From Topomyia yanbarensis (Eukaryota; Arthropoda; Insecta; Diptera; Culicidae), in the NCBI RefSeq assembly GCF_030247195.1, contig NC_080672.1, positions 33,425,906 through 33,489,905 of the forward strand: a DNA stretch of 64,000 nt, written 5' to 3'. The notes beneath the pieces were generated by a model, which ran no database searches, had not been told where the DNA came from, and worked only from the letters and a program-made list of their open reading frames with translations. A program made the translations under genes and the position numbers. Of the stretch, positions 12,804 to 24,784 are shown piece by piece (position 1 is the first letter of the stretch; every line of letters starts with the position of its first letter).

Positions 12804-13778
12804 GCATCCATCATAGTGAACAATGGACTCAGAGGGGAAGAAAAAACGATTTGGAAGCTAATAATAATAGTTTTTAGTGGATACACTAAAGTTCAAATTA
12901 GGAAAACTTCGAAAATGTGTATACTGTGCTTCTAGGTTAGGGTTTAGAACCGCCCGATTTAAGAATATTCAAACAACTCATCAAAGCATAATAAATATAA
13001 GTTCACTTTTGGCAAGAAATATGTAGCTGTCATTTCTAGCATACACAACTTTGTACAAAGTGGTTTTATTCCGGTTCTTAAATAAAAATTTAAAAATATA
13101 CTACAGTTTGTTTACATCTTCTTCGTCTTTATTTTAAGTTTTTTATACGGACATGGCTAACTTTCATAAAAATGCAATACGTGAATTTTTGAAAATTTTC
13201 AACCGATCTGACAGTTTATTCGCAAAACATCCACTTCAAGCATGTAGCGCTCCTATATTTTTTTCTGCATAAAGATACCAATAGCTAAAAAACCTTTACT
13301 AGGACCGAATTTGACCACATCCCCTTACAATTTAAAAACATGCAAACCTAATTCTAGCTAAGATGAAAGCATCATATGCTCTCGTAGCTAAAATTGCATA
13401 CCATTTAACCTGTGTCGAGCACCTGATTAGGTAGGATTGTTTTCTACGTTGTTCGTTAACCATGGAAATCACTAGCGAGAATGCACTGTCTTGCGAAAGT
13501 TTTAATGCTCAGTCTTCTATCAAACTTTTTGTAGGCTATCCACGATACACAAAACTCTCGCCGAGATACACGCTTGTTTAGAACTATTTGATTTTTTAAG
13601 GGCAGGTTCTCATTCCAATAACGAAAAAATTAACAACATTTTGAAATGTTTTATAGGCCACTTAAAAAAACATATAAGAAAACTTAAAACTTTAAAAATT
13701 TAAAAAGTTTTCCTCTTAATTTACAATTTTTTTTCAAGACGGAAGAAACAAAGAAACAAAACAACTCGGGACACGTGG
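12804..13778. other. No supported gene
   Basis: AT-rich spacer. A 14-bp palindrome, actttgtacaaagt, lies near 13048-13061. Nothing else stands out. Confidence 0.4.
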
Positions 13779-13919
13779 CTTTAGGCGTTCACATATGTCG
13801 TGTGAGCTGTTTGGAATTTTTTGTGTCTAACTAGTGCTAATTTGGGTACTAGTTTAGATACATCGTCTAACTAGACACCCAGATGGTTGCTAGTTACTGA
13901 CGAGATGAATTCGAAACAC
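13779..13919 (+). repeat. Dispersed repeat, copy 2 (see 5569-5693)
   Basis: The same family as 5569-5693: ctttaggcgttcacat, then agatacatcgtctaact and tagttactgacgag. It is followed by a region of old repeat-like sequence (ggcgcccgtagtgaag). Confidence 0.55.
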
Positions 13920-16900
13920 AAAAAAACAAAACTTAATTAACAAAATGGCGCCCGTAGTGAAGTTCTGTCTAAGGTTAGATGCGCGTAGAATTCCGAAACT
14001 GCGTACAGCCGGCTTCCTCAGCATCGATTTGAAACACAAAACTAATAATGAGGCTCTAAAATAAATTAAATTTATTGGAGGAAGAACCTAAAAACAGGTG
14101 AAAAACCTCAAATTTGACGTAACGGTGCGATCTCAAACTTTGAGATCGATTTTTTTAACCTTTTTCCACTTTAAGGCTTCACTAAAAATAGTGAATACGA
14201 AGAATTTGTAGATTGTATAGTTCATTCCTTCAAACGACAAAAGGTTTTCTTGCGAGAAGTCAAAAGATAAAGTCTTGAAATTGAACCGTTTTCAAATAAG
14301 ACTGCACGCAATTTTGAAAAATCATTTTTTGAGATAAAGGCGTTCGATGTTGTGAGAAAAGATTAATTATACGTAGTAGGATGTCAATATTTTGTAACAT
14401 CTACATGGAATTATGGGTTTTGGATATCGCTAATTACGAATTTAAAGTTAATTTTTCGAAATATAAAATGGCTGATCCAATATGCCAGACACCCACAAAA
14501 AATATGTGGCATTTCAGCCAAAAGCGAGAAAAAAGGTTTTGTGATTTATAACCATGCATTTGAATTAATATGTGTCAAAATCAAAAATAAAAATGGCGAT
14601 TCCAATATGGTGGACTAAAATGTAACTTTAACCGCTTCAAGAACCAAGTTGTTTGTGAACAATAACGTTTTTAAACAGTTATAACTTTTGATTGAAGCAA
14701 GATTTGCTCACAAAAACAAGTAAGGCTAATAAATGTGACTATTGCCTTTCATTTGAGCATTAACAGTTACAAAGATCAGCTCCAGAACCGAGGTTATTGC
14801 TATTAGTTTGATTGGATTCCGCTGGAGCAGTGCTGCCAAGGACGGTTTACGTTGGCGATGGAAAATTAATTTCTCATATATCTTCTTGTCATGTTGCAAT
14901 ATTATTGAAAGCTGATAAAACATATCAATTTAGACTGTCTTTGACTACGTTTTCCACGCATTTGGACCATTGTAAATATTCTAGAAGAATTTTATTGAGC
15001 ATTGGAAGGTAAAAATTGAGCAGCTTCTAGCACTGCGAGGATAGCACCTATATTTATGAAAAAAGGCTTTTCGTGTTTTCAACATAACGGTTCTCAAGGA
15101 AAAATAAGGAACATACACCAGAAAAAAGATGGTGCATGAAAGGGTTGACAATTTTGAACAAAATTTTTCGTTTTTCGCCGTTTTCTGTGGTTATTTAAAA
15201 ACTCATGATTTGTCTGCAATGCCTCTACAGATCAAGCCTCGAGACCCGTACGCACGTACAGTGCAACGTGAAGCAGTCTGGGAACGTGCATAAAGCCATG
15301 AAAAGGTTTCTATCTGAAGTGCGCGTTCCAAACCGAGAGCCAGAACGCCACTTTGAACAATGACCTGTAGAAACTATTTTGATACGCGGATCAAAAAATC
15401 CGTTGAATAAAATGTAGTAGACAGTTATTAATACAAAATGCGTAGAAAAAATTTAAAATACTGAATGAGAACCTTTCCTTAAAACTGAATATGTGTTCTA
15501 AGTGTAGGTATTCCTGCGCAATCAAAGCAGCTGCTGTCATTTGAGTTCATATTAATTTCTAAAAAAAACTACAATTACTTCTAGTAACTTGTGGGGTGTC
15601 TGATCCAAGTATTTCATATTATTTTTTGTTGGACTTACTATTTAATATAGAGACCAATTTAATTTATTTTAGAAGAAATTGGAGGGAAAGTTTCTGAACG
15701 TTAGTTGCTTTCGTTGCACTAAACGGAAATACATTATACTTGCGCTAATCAGTTGAAAAAATGGTGACCAATTTTGCATTAAATTTGTGAGTACGTATGA
15801 TTTCTATAACTAGCGCAAAAACTTTCGAAAGTGACGCGGAACAGCTAAAGTTTATTAGCCTTTTTCAAACAGAGCCGTCAATATGGTGTACCCAAGAGAC
15901 CGCATGCATTTTTGTGCTACGCACTTCACTCATCGTTAGTCGAATAGGAAGCACGTGGGCACACAGTTAGACGGTGCAGTAAGAAGAATGAAGTCAGAAT
16001 TATTGTCGCCCATATATTGCTGCGCATATTATTTTTGCTAATCAGCCTTATTCTGTATTATGACGGTCGCTTTTTAAAATGAATGTTGTTTGCATTCCCT
16101 TACTAAAATCGTTAACGCAGCAATTATAACGTTTTATCGCAAACATTTTGGGTTGTAATTTTTCAAAATAGCTCTGAATGCTAGGAATAAATTCCAGTAA
16201 CAAGACATGATATGTTTAACCTATTAATAAAAGATGAAGGTGGCCAATACATAGAAAGTTTCCTAGAATATTCAAATAAAAACAATTTCATGTTTTGAAG
16301 ATGTATAGGTTCTTTATTTGTTTTGGAACTGCGTAAAATCTCGTGTCGATTTGGCGTTTTTATTGTTGTCTTTCATAACGACCCTGAAAATCGGACGAAG
16401 TGGCGAATGTCTGCCAAGTAAACACTTGTCCTAGGGAGGACAAAATTTTTGCACAAGTTTGTCTCAAAAGCATGAAGTCACGTATTCTAATTTGTCTACT
16501 CCTATAACATGTTCTCCTGTCAGCGCGTTGTAGTCGTCGTTATGTGTACTAAACAAATTTCGAATTAAAAAACCTCTTTTGTTTGACTGATCGAGTAAAA
16601 CAATCAGCATTCCCCCAGGTTTCAGTCCCGCACTCATTTCCTGAAGTAGCCAACATACCAAAAATCAAAAAAGTCGACAACAAGCAGAACCCATATGTAG
16701 CCCCACCCAAGCGAAGTGATAGGAAATAGGAAATAAACATATACATACACCAACCAGTCATGAAGACGCACGTACCAACAAGAATGGACCATACCAAACG
16801 AATGCCACAGGCTCAACAACAACCCATTCCATCTCAGCAAAATATATTTGCGCCAGTCCTTAACTCTTCGAAAGCCCCATTTGATAAGTAATCACTTATT

Positions 16901-17046
16901 GGTTGATAACAATAAACTTCAACCATCATCCTACTCAGACCAAGCAATACATATTTCCCCTGCATATTAAACTCCCCATGTATCAGTTCTTAGCTTATCG
17001 ACCTGAATAAAGTAAAAATATACTTTATGTAGTGGCCTATCAGTTT
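13920..17046. other. No supported gene; old repeat fragments
   Basis: A segment at about 14647-14700 (acgtttttaaacag, ataacttttgattga) is the inverted relative of 20950-21003. Segments near 14465-14630 share a ccaatatg...ggac motif in two places. Three overlapping minus-strand frames at 16464-16840 encode hydrophobic peptides but start on non-ATG codons and match nothing I know. No gene is supported. Confidence 0.4.
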
Positions 17047-17124
17047 ACTGCCGTGATCCGCATAACAGTCCCATTTGCTATGGGTTTCCTATGCAGGTGG
17101 GACTGTTATGCCTATCACGGCAGT
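17047..17124. repeat. 78-bp hairpin
   Basis: actgccgtgat plus cataacagtccca is inverted as tgggactgttatg plus atcacggcagt around a loop of about 24 nt. Arms of about 27 bp have only one 3-nt internal bulge. The size and pairing would suit a pre-miRNA-like fold or a very small foldback MITE. No flanking duplication is clear. Confidence 0.75.
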
Positions 17125-18170
17125 TTAGTACTATCCGGGAGGAACTTGGCCGCATACTCACTACTCTATCGCTGATCCGATGTGATATCCGAATCGGAAT
17201 ATAATTATTAATATTATCCCATGGAAAGGGTGCCTGTCAGATAATCAAGTGGCACATCTCATTCATAGTTATACATATTAAATGTACTTATTACATGGTG
17301 CGATGATCAGAAGAATTGTCCAGCGGCTCCCCCACCCCTTCAGGGAAGCCGTCAAAAAGGCAGCTTAGTACAAATTCGTCGGTTGAGTATTCTCCATTAG
17401 CAGTTCTTATTAAACTGACATAAAAGTCTTTCTATTTCAAAAATAGCTAATTATTTGAATCTACTAGCTTCGACGAACTTTGATACATTTGTGCAAAGAC
17501 TTTCCAACCACTTTGCTCAGAGCATCGAAGGGCATTTCTGTAATCTTTGCGAGTCCAATCTCTTATACATAACGTTTGAGTCTAGCAAGTTCGACATTTC
17601 TCCAAGGGTTCCTCTAGAAGACATCATTACTACACAAAGAAACAACGTACGCAGTGTTTACGTCATCAGTGCCAGTCCAATCAGAACTTTTTGTTATGTG
17701 ACACTCCTCAATTCAACTAGCTACACTACAGACTTTCTCCCGGTTTATTCAATTTGCGCTCAGGGTTAATTAATCAATTGACCGGGTTCTTGTTGTACAT
17801 TGGTTATCAAGAAAATATTTTGAAGAGTGTGTCAGAAAATAACCAATTCAACGTCACGGTTGATTATGAATGTATGGATTATTCCTACTAGTCTCGTGTA
17901 TTCAAGTTCAAATGCTTCCTGAATACGAGCATACCACATTAATTTTTCAGATAGAATGTAGTTGATCAAAAACAATTGGCTTGTTCCAAACTGTATAAAC
18001 CAAATATATATTTTTTTTTGCACGGACAGTTCCAAGCTTTGGTGTGTGAATTATTGTGCTGAAATCGAAGCTTTAAATTTCAAATTTTTAAACCAGCATT
18101 TTACGCTCTGAAGGTTAAAACCGATTGCTAAATGTATAAGCTGTGTTTCTGTTTTCCCTTCACTCGCTAA
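17125..18170. other. No supported gene
   Basis: One plus-strand frame (17455-17769, 104 residues) has no recognisable domain and starts on a non-ATG codon. The rest is AT-rich spacer. Confidence 0.4.
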
Positions 18171-18433
18171 GGGACCATTCATAAATTACGTAACGCAAAA
18201 ATTGCCCAAAATAGACCCCCCCCCCTCCCCCTATGTAACAAATTGTCACAAATTTTTCCATCCCCCCCTCCCCTGTTACGTAACAAATTCCAAGAAAAAA
18301 AATTTTTTTCTTCGGCGAAAACATGTTACGTAACGATCTAGTTAACACCCCCTCCCCCCAATGTAACAACTTGTCACAACTTGCCGTACCCCCTCCCCCC
18401 CCTAAAAGCGTTACGTAATTTATGAATGGTCCC
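18171..18433. mobile_element. PIF/Harbinger-type MITE, 263 bp, TSD TAA
   Basis: The terminal inverted repeat begins gggaccattcataaattacg and is perfectly mirrored at the right end. Both ends are flanked by TAA, the 3-bp TWA target expected of PIF/Harbinger elements. The interior has C-runs on this strand (ccccccccctcccc and similar) and repeated gttacgtaac palindromes (about 18275-18330). A related element with the same end design lies at 43451-43755, and a decayed one at 46101-46414. Confidence 0.85.
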
Positions 18434-19289
18434 TAAGTTCAAGCACCAAATATTGTTTATCAAATTCACTTAAAATCATGACGATGGCGGAATGTCGGCG
18501 GCAAACCCCCTTCGAAATTGTAGCAAACATCTATTTAGACTTGGTATAAATCCATAGATGTTATACGGTACGTGATCTGATTTGTATTCGACACACTTGA
18601 GAATTGAATTTTCCAAATTCACTCCGAAGAGTTGTGAGCATATGTGTGCTAGGTTTATTCGCAAAAAAAACTCGCGATCCGGTCATAATCAACCAACGGA
18701 CCAGCTGGACTCTAAATTTCAGCAGCTTGTGCGAATTTTCCGCGATGGATTAGTGCGGATTGAAGACAGTCCGGCTGGCCTCGTTGAGCGAACGCATGTC
18801 TGTCTGTGTATGGTGGGCGATACGTGATAGTTGGACGCTTTCAAGAGGCATCCATTAATAAATTTATCGAACTTTCTTCGCAGCACCCCGTTCGGTCGCG
18901 CCGAATACCGACACAGGAGAAGGAAATAAATTTTTCCAAGTAATTATTATTGCTTTACTGTTGTTTGGTTCAATTTCATGCTTTTTGTTGACTAGACCTG
19001 CCTTACCCTCACGTCACCCCGGGAGTTGAGGTGGTTTTTAATTGCACAGCTGGATGTTTTGGTAAGCAGTTAAAATACATCCTTTAGCAGGCATTAAACT
19101 GTCAATTATCCTGTACATGAGTATGTGACAATTAAATATTTCTAAACCTATATGGGACACAGCGAAGGGACAAAATAACATAATCCGAAATAGCCGACTT
19201 CCGAACTCTCCTTATTGTATTTATATGCAAATTAAGGCCAACAAATTAAATAATTGTAATATACCTGAACTGATCAATTGAATGATCGG
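18434..19289. other. No supported gene
   Basis: Spacer with somewhat higher GC at 18640-18860. An 81-residue plus-strand frame there (18582-18827) contains HNQPTDQLDSKFQQLVRI but is not recognised. Confidence 0.35.
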
Positions 19290-20310
19290 CGGAGACTACT
19301 CGTCTCTTTGGCTGGCTATGCTTTCGTTTCCAGTAGGTTTTCTGCGTAATTAAGCCGGGTGATAACCTGTTCTTTTACACATCCAAAATCTATCGCAGGC
19401 AGCCAACGGTTGCTGTATCGATCGGATATCCAAACAAAGCAGGTACCGGAAGCGCTGTTGTTTTCGCCAAGGGAATTCTCTTTTCGTTTATTCCGTGTGG
19501 TTTTCATGCACCAGAACTATCACTTCACTTCGGGACAACTTCGCACATACCTAAAACACCTAACCTGACGGGGTCACTGATTTATATTCTATCAAACACA
19601 CAATATTTGCTCTGGCGAAAATGACATCTCTAGGTGATTCTATTCAACTTCCTTTCTCACTTTTCAAAGCCACTCCTCTTCACCTAGGAAACTAGTGTGT
19701 CGAAATTGAATGCCTTTTTCTGCAGGTCGTTGGTATGCAATATTGTGACCTACTATGATTGAAAATCTTTTCTTTCCGCTTCACACCGAGATAATTCCGT
19801 GTTAGACAAACAAACGTCTATTCAACAGCACCAGGGTGTATTTTCTTCTCGGCCAGTAACACGACGGACATACCAATTACGATGATATTTCCCTGCCGAA
19901 GAAAGCTTCAAGTGACAGGTTTTGCAATTGTGACTGCACGGTCGGTATAGAGAACAAAAATATCACACTCTGAATTCTTCCGCAGAGGAAAGCTAAATTT
20001 TTAGCAGCCCCTGTAGACAAGGGCGATCGATGAGGTATTCACAGAACGCACTTACATTTGCCTCAACAAAAATCAAACGTCGTTCGAAGGAAAACTCACT
20101 TTTTTCGTGGTCGTTGGAAAACTCTCACTTCTTTCCCCAGACAAATTTTAATCGCATTGAAAACAAAAAAGAATAGTATAGCACATAAAGTGGAACAGAG
20201 CACTACGCAAACTGCGGGACGACACAACTTCGACTTCAAAAGCAACTACGATTTTCTACTCCTTCACTGCCACTTATCACAACTACTAGCGTAGCGATTC
20301 AGTCATTTTA
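19290..20310 (-). other. Possible untranslated exons on the minus strand
   Basis: This block is less AT-rich and lacks obvious transposon ends. Read on the minus strand, a strong donor (aaat|gtaagtg) falls at 20055, preceded by about 240 nt of non-coding sequence up to about 20300. A second donor-like ttag|gtatgt lies near 19550. No long frame or protein match is present. It could be 5' untranslated sequence of a gene extending to lower coordinates, but this is weak and depends only on splice-site appearance. Confidence 0.2.
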
Positions 20311-20419
20311 CACGTAATCACAGTTGATTTTCAGTACAAATGTAGTGGTGAAAGTTGAAAGTATTTTGAAGTTTTTGACAAATAGATGACAACTCTGTCA
20401 TTGCATCAATGCACAATAG

Positions 20420-20950
20420 CAGGGTGGCCAGACCCAAGCGATTTTAACATCCTATATCCGCACTGATAAAATAAAGTGCTCATTATTGCGTAGAAAAGTA
20501 CTCATGTAATAAAAGTGGAATTATTATTCAATTAATGGATGAAGCGCCTGCGTACCGGATAATAGGGGTACCAGCTATATTTTTCAAATGTTTTTACATT
20601 TTATAAAAATTGTCTTCAACAGTCAGGATTCAAAATCGGTTATTTATTTTGAGCCAGAAATCAGTTAGACATCCGAAAAATTTGTCTTCAAAATGAAAAG
20701 CATGTCCTCACAACGTTTCAATTGACTTTAAAATGAAGACATGTCTTCAAATCTGGCATCGCCGCTCGATAAGTTCAGATCAGGGTGGCCAGATAGAATT
20801 CCTTAATATCGGTAGGGTCACTAAAAGTTTATCGGTAGGCCGGGTTGTTGTCCCAAAAACATAGTATTGACATATATGAAAAATAAATAAGTATAAATGT
20901 GCAAAGCACATATTTTAATTTTATTATAATGTTATTTTGTGAACCAATGT
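20420..20950. mobile_element. Fragments of the cagggtggccaga hAT family
   Basis: The terminal sequence cagggtggccaga occurs at 20420-20432 and again at 20781-20793. The second continues as the inverted relative of the right part of the large element 28930-31112 (tcggtaggccgggttgttg, then aaacatagtattgacat), reading through sites that carry insertions in the larger copy. It is thus a partial copy and an empty-site record. The far end was not found. Confidence 0.65.
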
Positions 20951-21175
20951 TGCATCAATCAAAAGTTATAGCTGTTTAAAAACGTTGTTGTCCACAAACA
21001 ACATGGGCATGAATGAGTTAAAAAGTAGTTGGAAACTTTCATAACTGCCCGTTAAGTACAATTCAAGCGTACGTTTGACATTTATTACACTTTCGAGTCC
21101 CATGATGGCGAGAATGATGATCTATTACGCATTGAACAGATCTAGCCAGTTGTCCTTTCAGCAAGGACGTGCGAA

Positions 21176-21495
21176 CAGAGCTGCCAGATGATTTTGTTAA
21201 AAAATCTGTATTATCTCAATGAAAAATCTGTATTCAATGAAAAAAGGACAGTTTTATAATTCAACGAGTTATAATGTGAAATAAGAACTGCAAAGTATAG
21301 TGTAAATATAATATTCCGGTATAATGATGATAATGATTTGCTTTGCAATAATAGCTATTGGTGGTTTCCGATTAGATTTTATAAAATCTGTATAATCTTA
21401 TGAAAATCTGTACTAAATCTGTATTCTGTATCAGATCTGTATTGGCACTCAAAAATCAGCATAATACAGATAAATCTGTACAAATGGCAGCTCTG
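21176..21495. mobile_element. hAT MITE, 320 bp, 8-bp TSD cgtgcgaa/c
   Basis: The termini cagagctgcca and tggcagctctg are inverted. The flanks cgtgcgaa (21168-21175) and cgtgcgac (21496-21503) match at 7 of 8 positions, as expected of an hAT insertion that has aged slightly. Inside, aaatctgta recurs at least seven times in both halves, again like subterminal binding sites. Confidence 0.8.
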
Positions 21496-21538
21496 CGTGC
21501 GACGAGGTTCAACGGCAATGGAGCTCAGCTCATCCTAA

Positions 21539-21653
21539 TGTCGTTTTTGCTTGAGGCGAAACTGAGTCAGTTTCTAACCCCAACTGCTGTCAAAATGTAT
21601 GAACTGACAGCGGTTAGAACCTGACTCAGTTTCGGGTTCAAGCGAAAACGCCA
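21539..21653. mobile_element. Foldback MITE, 115 bp, TSD TAA
   Basis: Nearly the whole element is palindromic: tttttgcttgag plus gcgaaactgagtcag at the left is mirrored by ctgactcagtttcggg plus ttcaagcgaaaac at the right, around a short centre. Flanks are TAA on both sides. A longer relative with an enlarged interior sits at 30200-30663. Confidence 0.75.
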
Positions 21654-22204
21654 TAAAAGAGCAGAATTCACCAAATTATCCCCAGTTGTATCCAATAGAC
21701 AAGCATTGGGTGATAATGAAGATTAAGGCTGTCACCAGCGCCACATTGGTCGGATGAAGAATTAGTTAAATCAGCTAGTCAAGATCGTGACTTAAGAAGA
21801 TGTGCGCTGGACGATGAGCGGTAGTAATAAAAAAAGGCGACAGTTTCTTCGAAATAATGATTCTGTTATTTTCACGAAACAATGATATAAACTTTTTTCA
21901 TCCTTTACAGTTTTTCGATTGCCCCACAAACTTAATAAAATTTAACAACCTAAATAAAATGAATAATCTGAATAAACCGAATGAAATTACAAAATTTTGA
22001 ATAAATGAACAGAATTAGAAAGGTTGATTTTTTAATATAATAATATTGATAAAACTAAATCAAATCAATGAAAAATAGTAAAATTTTAGAAAAAATATTA
22101 TTAATACACAAGCCTAAAGCCAAATTTACACCTTTCCGATCCGATTTAGTGACGGTTCAATTCCGTGCACGGACACTAATATTCTTTCATACAAATCAAA
22201 ACTC

Positions 22205-22481
22205 GTTGGCTAAATGAAGTGCACTAGACAAACAAAATACAAGCGAGAACACGCCTATTATTTAAAAAAAACTATATTAAGCTTAGGCCAAACATGAACC
22301 GCCATGTTTGAAAAACGCAAAAAAACAACTAAGCCCATTTCAGCCGTTAGTAAATTTGTCTAAGTGTTGAAATTGCCTTTAAATCGCATTTGTTCCTGGG
22401 GGCAATTTGCACAGGCGAGTTGAGTCAAACGTCAAACTGTTTAAATCGCCTGACCATGTTCGTCCGCATTTTTTTACCGGG
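22205..22481 (+). repeat. Repeat F, uninterrupted copy
   Basis: The sequence starting gttggctaaatgaagtgc and ending in the gaccatgttcgtccgcat region is the same family as 27460-28515. At the position where that copy is split by a 705-bp insertion, this copy reads straight through (gttcctgggggcaatt), giving the empty site. It has no coding content. Confidence 0.7.
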
Positions 22482-22497
22482 TTATTAGCCCTTAGGT

Positions 22498-22562
22498 AAT
22501 AATAATTATTGTTGAGTTTGAACCAGAATACTGTTGTATCTACAATAATTTTTTTCTGCGTG
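22498..22562. mobile_element. MITE terminus of the ctgcgtg family (fragment)
   Basis: aataataattattgttgag followed by tgaaccagaatactgtt and ending in tttctgcgtg matches the right end at about 41770-41835 and the inverted left end at about 29140-29190. Only about 65 bp is present. Confidence 0.6.
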
Positions 22563-24074
22563 CCTTTATGTTATCTTTCATGAACCTTTTATATTAAAAC
22601 ACTATTACCGACAATTTATTTAAAACATTGAACGTTTAAAATCCATAATTTCGCTTCGACAGAAATTTAATAAAAATACTATGAAACGTCGAAATTTACT
22701 GTCAAAGCAAAAACGTCAAAAAAAAATTAAAAAATCGTTTCATATATTTTTTTGGAATTCAAAAATTTCATTTTGATGCCAAATGATTTTAAAATAGAGT
22801 AATGAGCATATTACTTACTTCAATTACTTCAGAAAATATCGATCCGCCAATTTCACTAAAATACTAGCTCCACCTTTCATACACGGTCCCAATCACTCAT
22901 TTGCAAAAGGGTTGTCCCTCATGCTCGGGAACAATTTTTCACTAGTGGTCTATCAACCGTTTAGCTGCCCATATATCAGAGGCGCAATAATCTCAAATGC
23001 AACCACAGTCCCAACTAAAATATATTTAAAATGACTGTTAAAGCAAAACGAACAATTGCTATGTCTGTTAGTCTGTGCTCTTGATTCGAATTTTCATTGC
23101 GCTAAATCGCGAGCATTTCTCTATTTTTGGCCATTTATACCTACCATATCTTTCATGCCTACCCAGCTAGTCATTGTTACAAGTATGTCGTTTGCGTTCA
23201 TCATATTTACGGTTCGGTCGGAAACGCACTGAATAACGTGTATAAATTTTCAATTTACACACATTTTTCAATAGTGTACTATTAAAGAAGAACAATATTG
23301 TTCAATTTGCCGATTGAATCGCTTAATGAAAACCATGTATGAATAACATCAGGATTTTTTTAATATTAATATTGCAAGATTTATGTGGTTTGATAAAATT
23401 CACAGCAAACGATTCAGTGTGGTGAACATCGAAGAAGGCGGGTAAATGACACATACAGTAGAATTTTTATTGATTTTATCGAAAAATGATATTTTTGCAC
23501 CTTTTATATTATTTCGTTATCTTTCTTCGTATTAGAGCGTCTTACCTTTTCCGCGAACACCTATCGTTTTATTAACGGAAAAGATAAGGTTTATTCAACG
23601 TCGTTGGTTTATTACTTATGATTATCCACCAGTTTTATAGAGCTTAGGTACCGTAAACAGTGGGGATTTTAACCACTTTTTCATAGCATTCATTGCATGC
23701 TTTTTGTTACAACACAATTTTTCTAAATTTAATATTTTAAAATTAATAAGCTCTTTAAAAAAAATTAGTACACCAGAGTGAGAAAAATTTCAAAATAGTA
23801 GCTTTATGACCCCCTAAGAAAATAAGTAAATGTAGCATTTCAAATATTTGAGTATGGCAGTATTCTGAAAAAGTATGACAAGTCAATATGCTTTGGGGTA
23901 AACTTAATTGAAACATATAGATTTTGATGGAGCATTCAGACTTAAAAACCGATCTACAAAAAATATTTCGAGTGGTCAACGTCACTCCGGTTTACGGTGT
24001 TTAAAGCAAAACAGCGCAAACGTAGCGAATAAATCATTAGAAAGTTCAGCAAATACAGCAGTTCTATTTCAACC
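22563..24074. other. Upstream region of the GH19-like gene, no other gene
   Basis: AT-rich spacer. A weak TATA-like catatag at 23914 and an initiator-like ttcagact at 23935 lie about 140 bp upstream of the GH19-like start codon, but their spacing is shorter than usual. No upstream signal-peptide exon was recognised. Confidence 0.3.
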
Positions 24075-24602
24075 ATGGTTGTCTCAGTAGCGCAGTTGAA
24101 CAATATACTCTCTAACTGTGGCTTCGACGAAGTGAGTAGCGATCTTGCTACCATAATCGTTCGCCAGATCAACATAGCAATCAATGACCGTAATGAAGCG
24201 GCCATGTTCATAGCTCACCTTATCCAACAAAGTGGGGGCTTCAAGTATCGAGACAGGCCGGGAAAGGGTCATCCTGATGCTCCATATTCCAGTAGAGGGT
24301 ATATTCAGTTGACCTGGAAGTACAACTACGAAGCGGCGTCTAGTGAAATCTATGGCGATGATCGCTTAGTACAAAATCCGGAATTGCTGTCCAGTGACCC
24401 GGAAACGAGTATGAATGTATCCGTCTGGTTCTGGATAAAGAGAGTACGCCCAACAGCAGCACCGTTTACTAATTTTTATCTGACGACAAAGGCTATTAAC
24501 GGAACGGAAGAGGATAGTTTCAGCAATCCGACTGCAAAAAAGCGTTATGCATTTTACCTCAAAGCAGCTAGTGTGTTAGGTATTTTCGCAAAAGAAGGCT
24601 GA
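24075..24602 (+). CDS. GH19 chitinase / lysozyme-like family protein, probably catalytically dead
   Basis: This is an intact 175-residue frame from ATG (context caaccATGG); an in-frame stop at 24030 excludes a longer unspliced start. GH19 enzymes hydrolyse chitin with two acidic residues in a lysozyme-like fold. Seen here: the N-terminal helix block (AQLNNILSNCGF, residues 6-17), the block that normally reads H-E-S/T-x-G-G (here IQQSGG, residues 50-55), the family signature S-R-G-Y-I-Q-L-T-W-x-Y-N-Y (73-85), YGDDRLVQNP (93-102), the WFW block (118-120), and a C-terminal KKRYAFYLKAASVLGI. The expected catalytic Glu is Gln52 (caa, one base from gaa). The 17 residues between the GG and SRG blocks contain no Glu, where family members carry the second acid in a longer loop. 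No signal peptide is visible, although secreted relatives have one, so a 5' exon may be missing. The family also occurs in bacteria, plants and microsporidia, so an origin by transfer is possible but not shown here. The gene is alone, with a poly(A) signal downstream. Family is secure; function is not. Confidence 0.8.
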   Translation: MVVSVAQLNNILSNCGFDEVSSDLATIIVRQINIAINDRNEAAMFIAHLIQQSGGFKYRDRPGKGHPDAPYSSRGYIQLTWKYNYEAASSEIYGDDRLVQNPELLSSDPETSMNVSVWFWIKRVRPTAAPFTNFYLTTKAINGTEEDSFSNPTAKKRYAFYLKAASVLGIFAKEG

Positions 24603-24778
24603 AGAATTGTTCTGAAGATATCAATGCATATCTTGTTTTAAATTTAATACGTTTATTTAAAATGTCGAAAAGATAGAATTGTAACAGAATGCAATTTACA
24701 TTACAAATTGCGTTATAAACCTGCGAAAAGACCCATTCAGCTTCCGAACAATGACGATAGAGGCTGCTCAATCAGCAA

Positions 24779-24784
24779 AATAAA
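24779..24784 (+). terminator. Poly(A) signal AATAAA
   Basis: AATAAA lies 177 nt after the stop codon of the GH19-like frame and is the first canonical poly(A) hexamer I see there. Confidence 0.45.

Noticed and set aside
13042..13066. acaactttgtacaaagtggt, resembling a cloning-vector recombination (att) site
   Set aside because: The match is short, is a natural palindrome (actttgtacaaagt), and nothing nearby looks like vector sequence; chance is the simplest reading.
16464..16840. Three overlapping hydrophobic minus-strand frames
   Set aside because: Non-ATG starts, no recognised family, and no promoter or splice context.
24075..24211. Minus-strand frames overlapping the GH19-like gene
   Set aside because: Shadows of the plus-strand coding frame; the plus-strand protein has a clear family signature.
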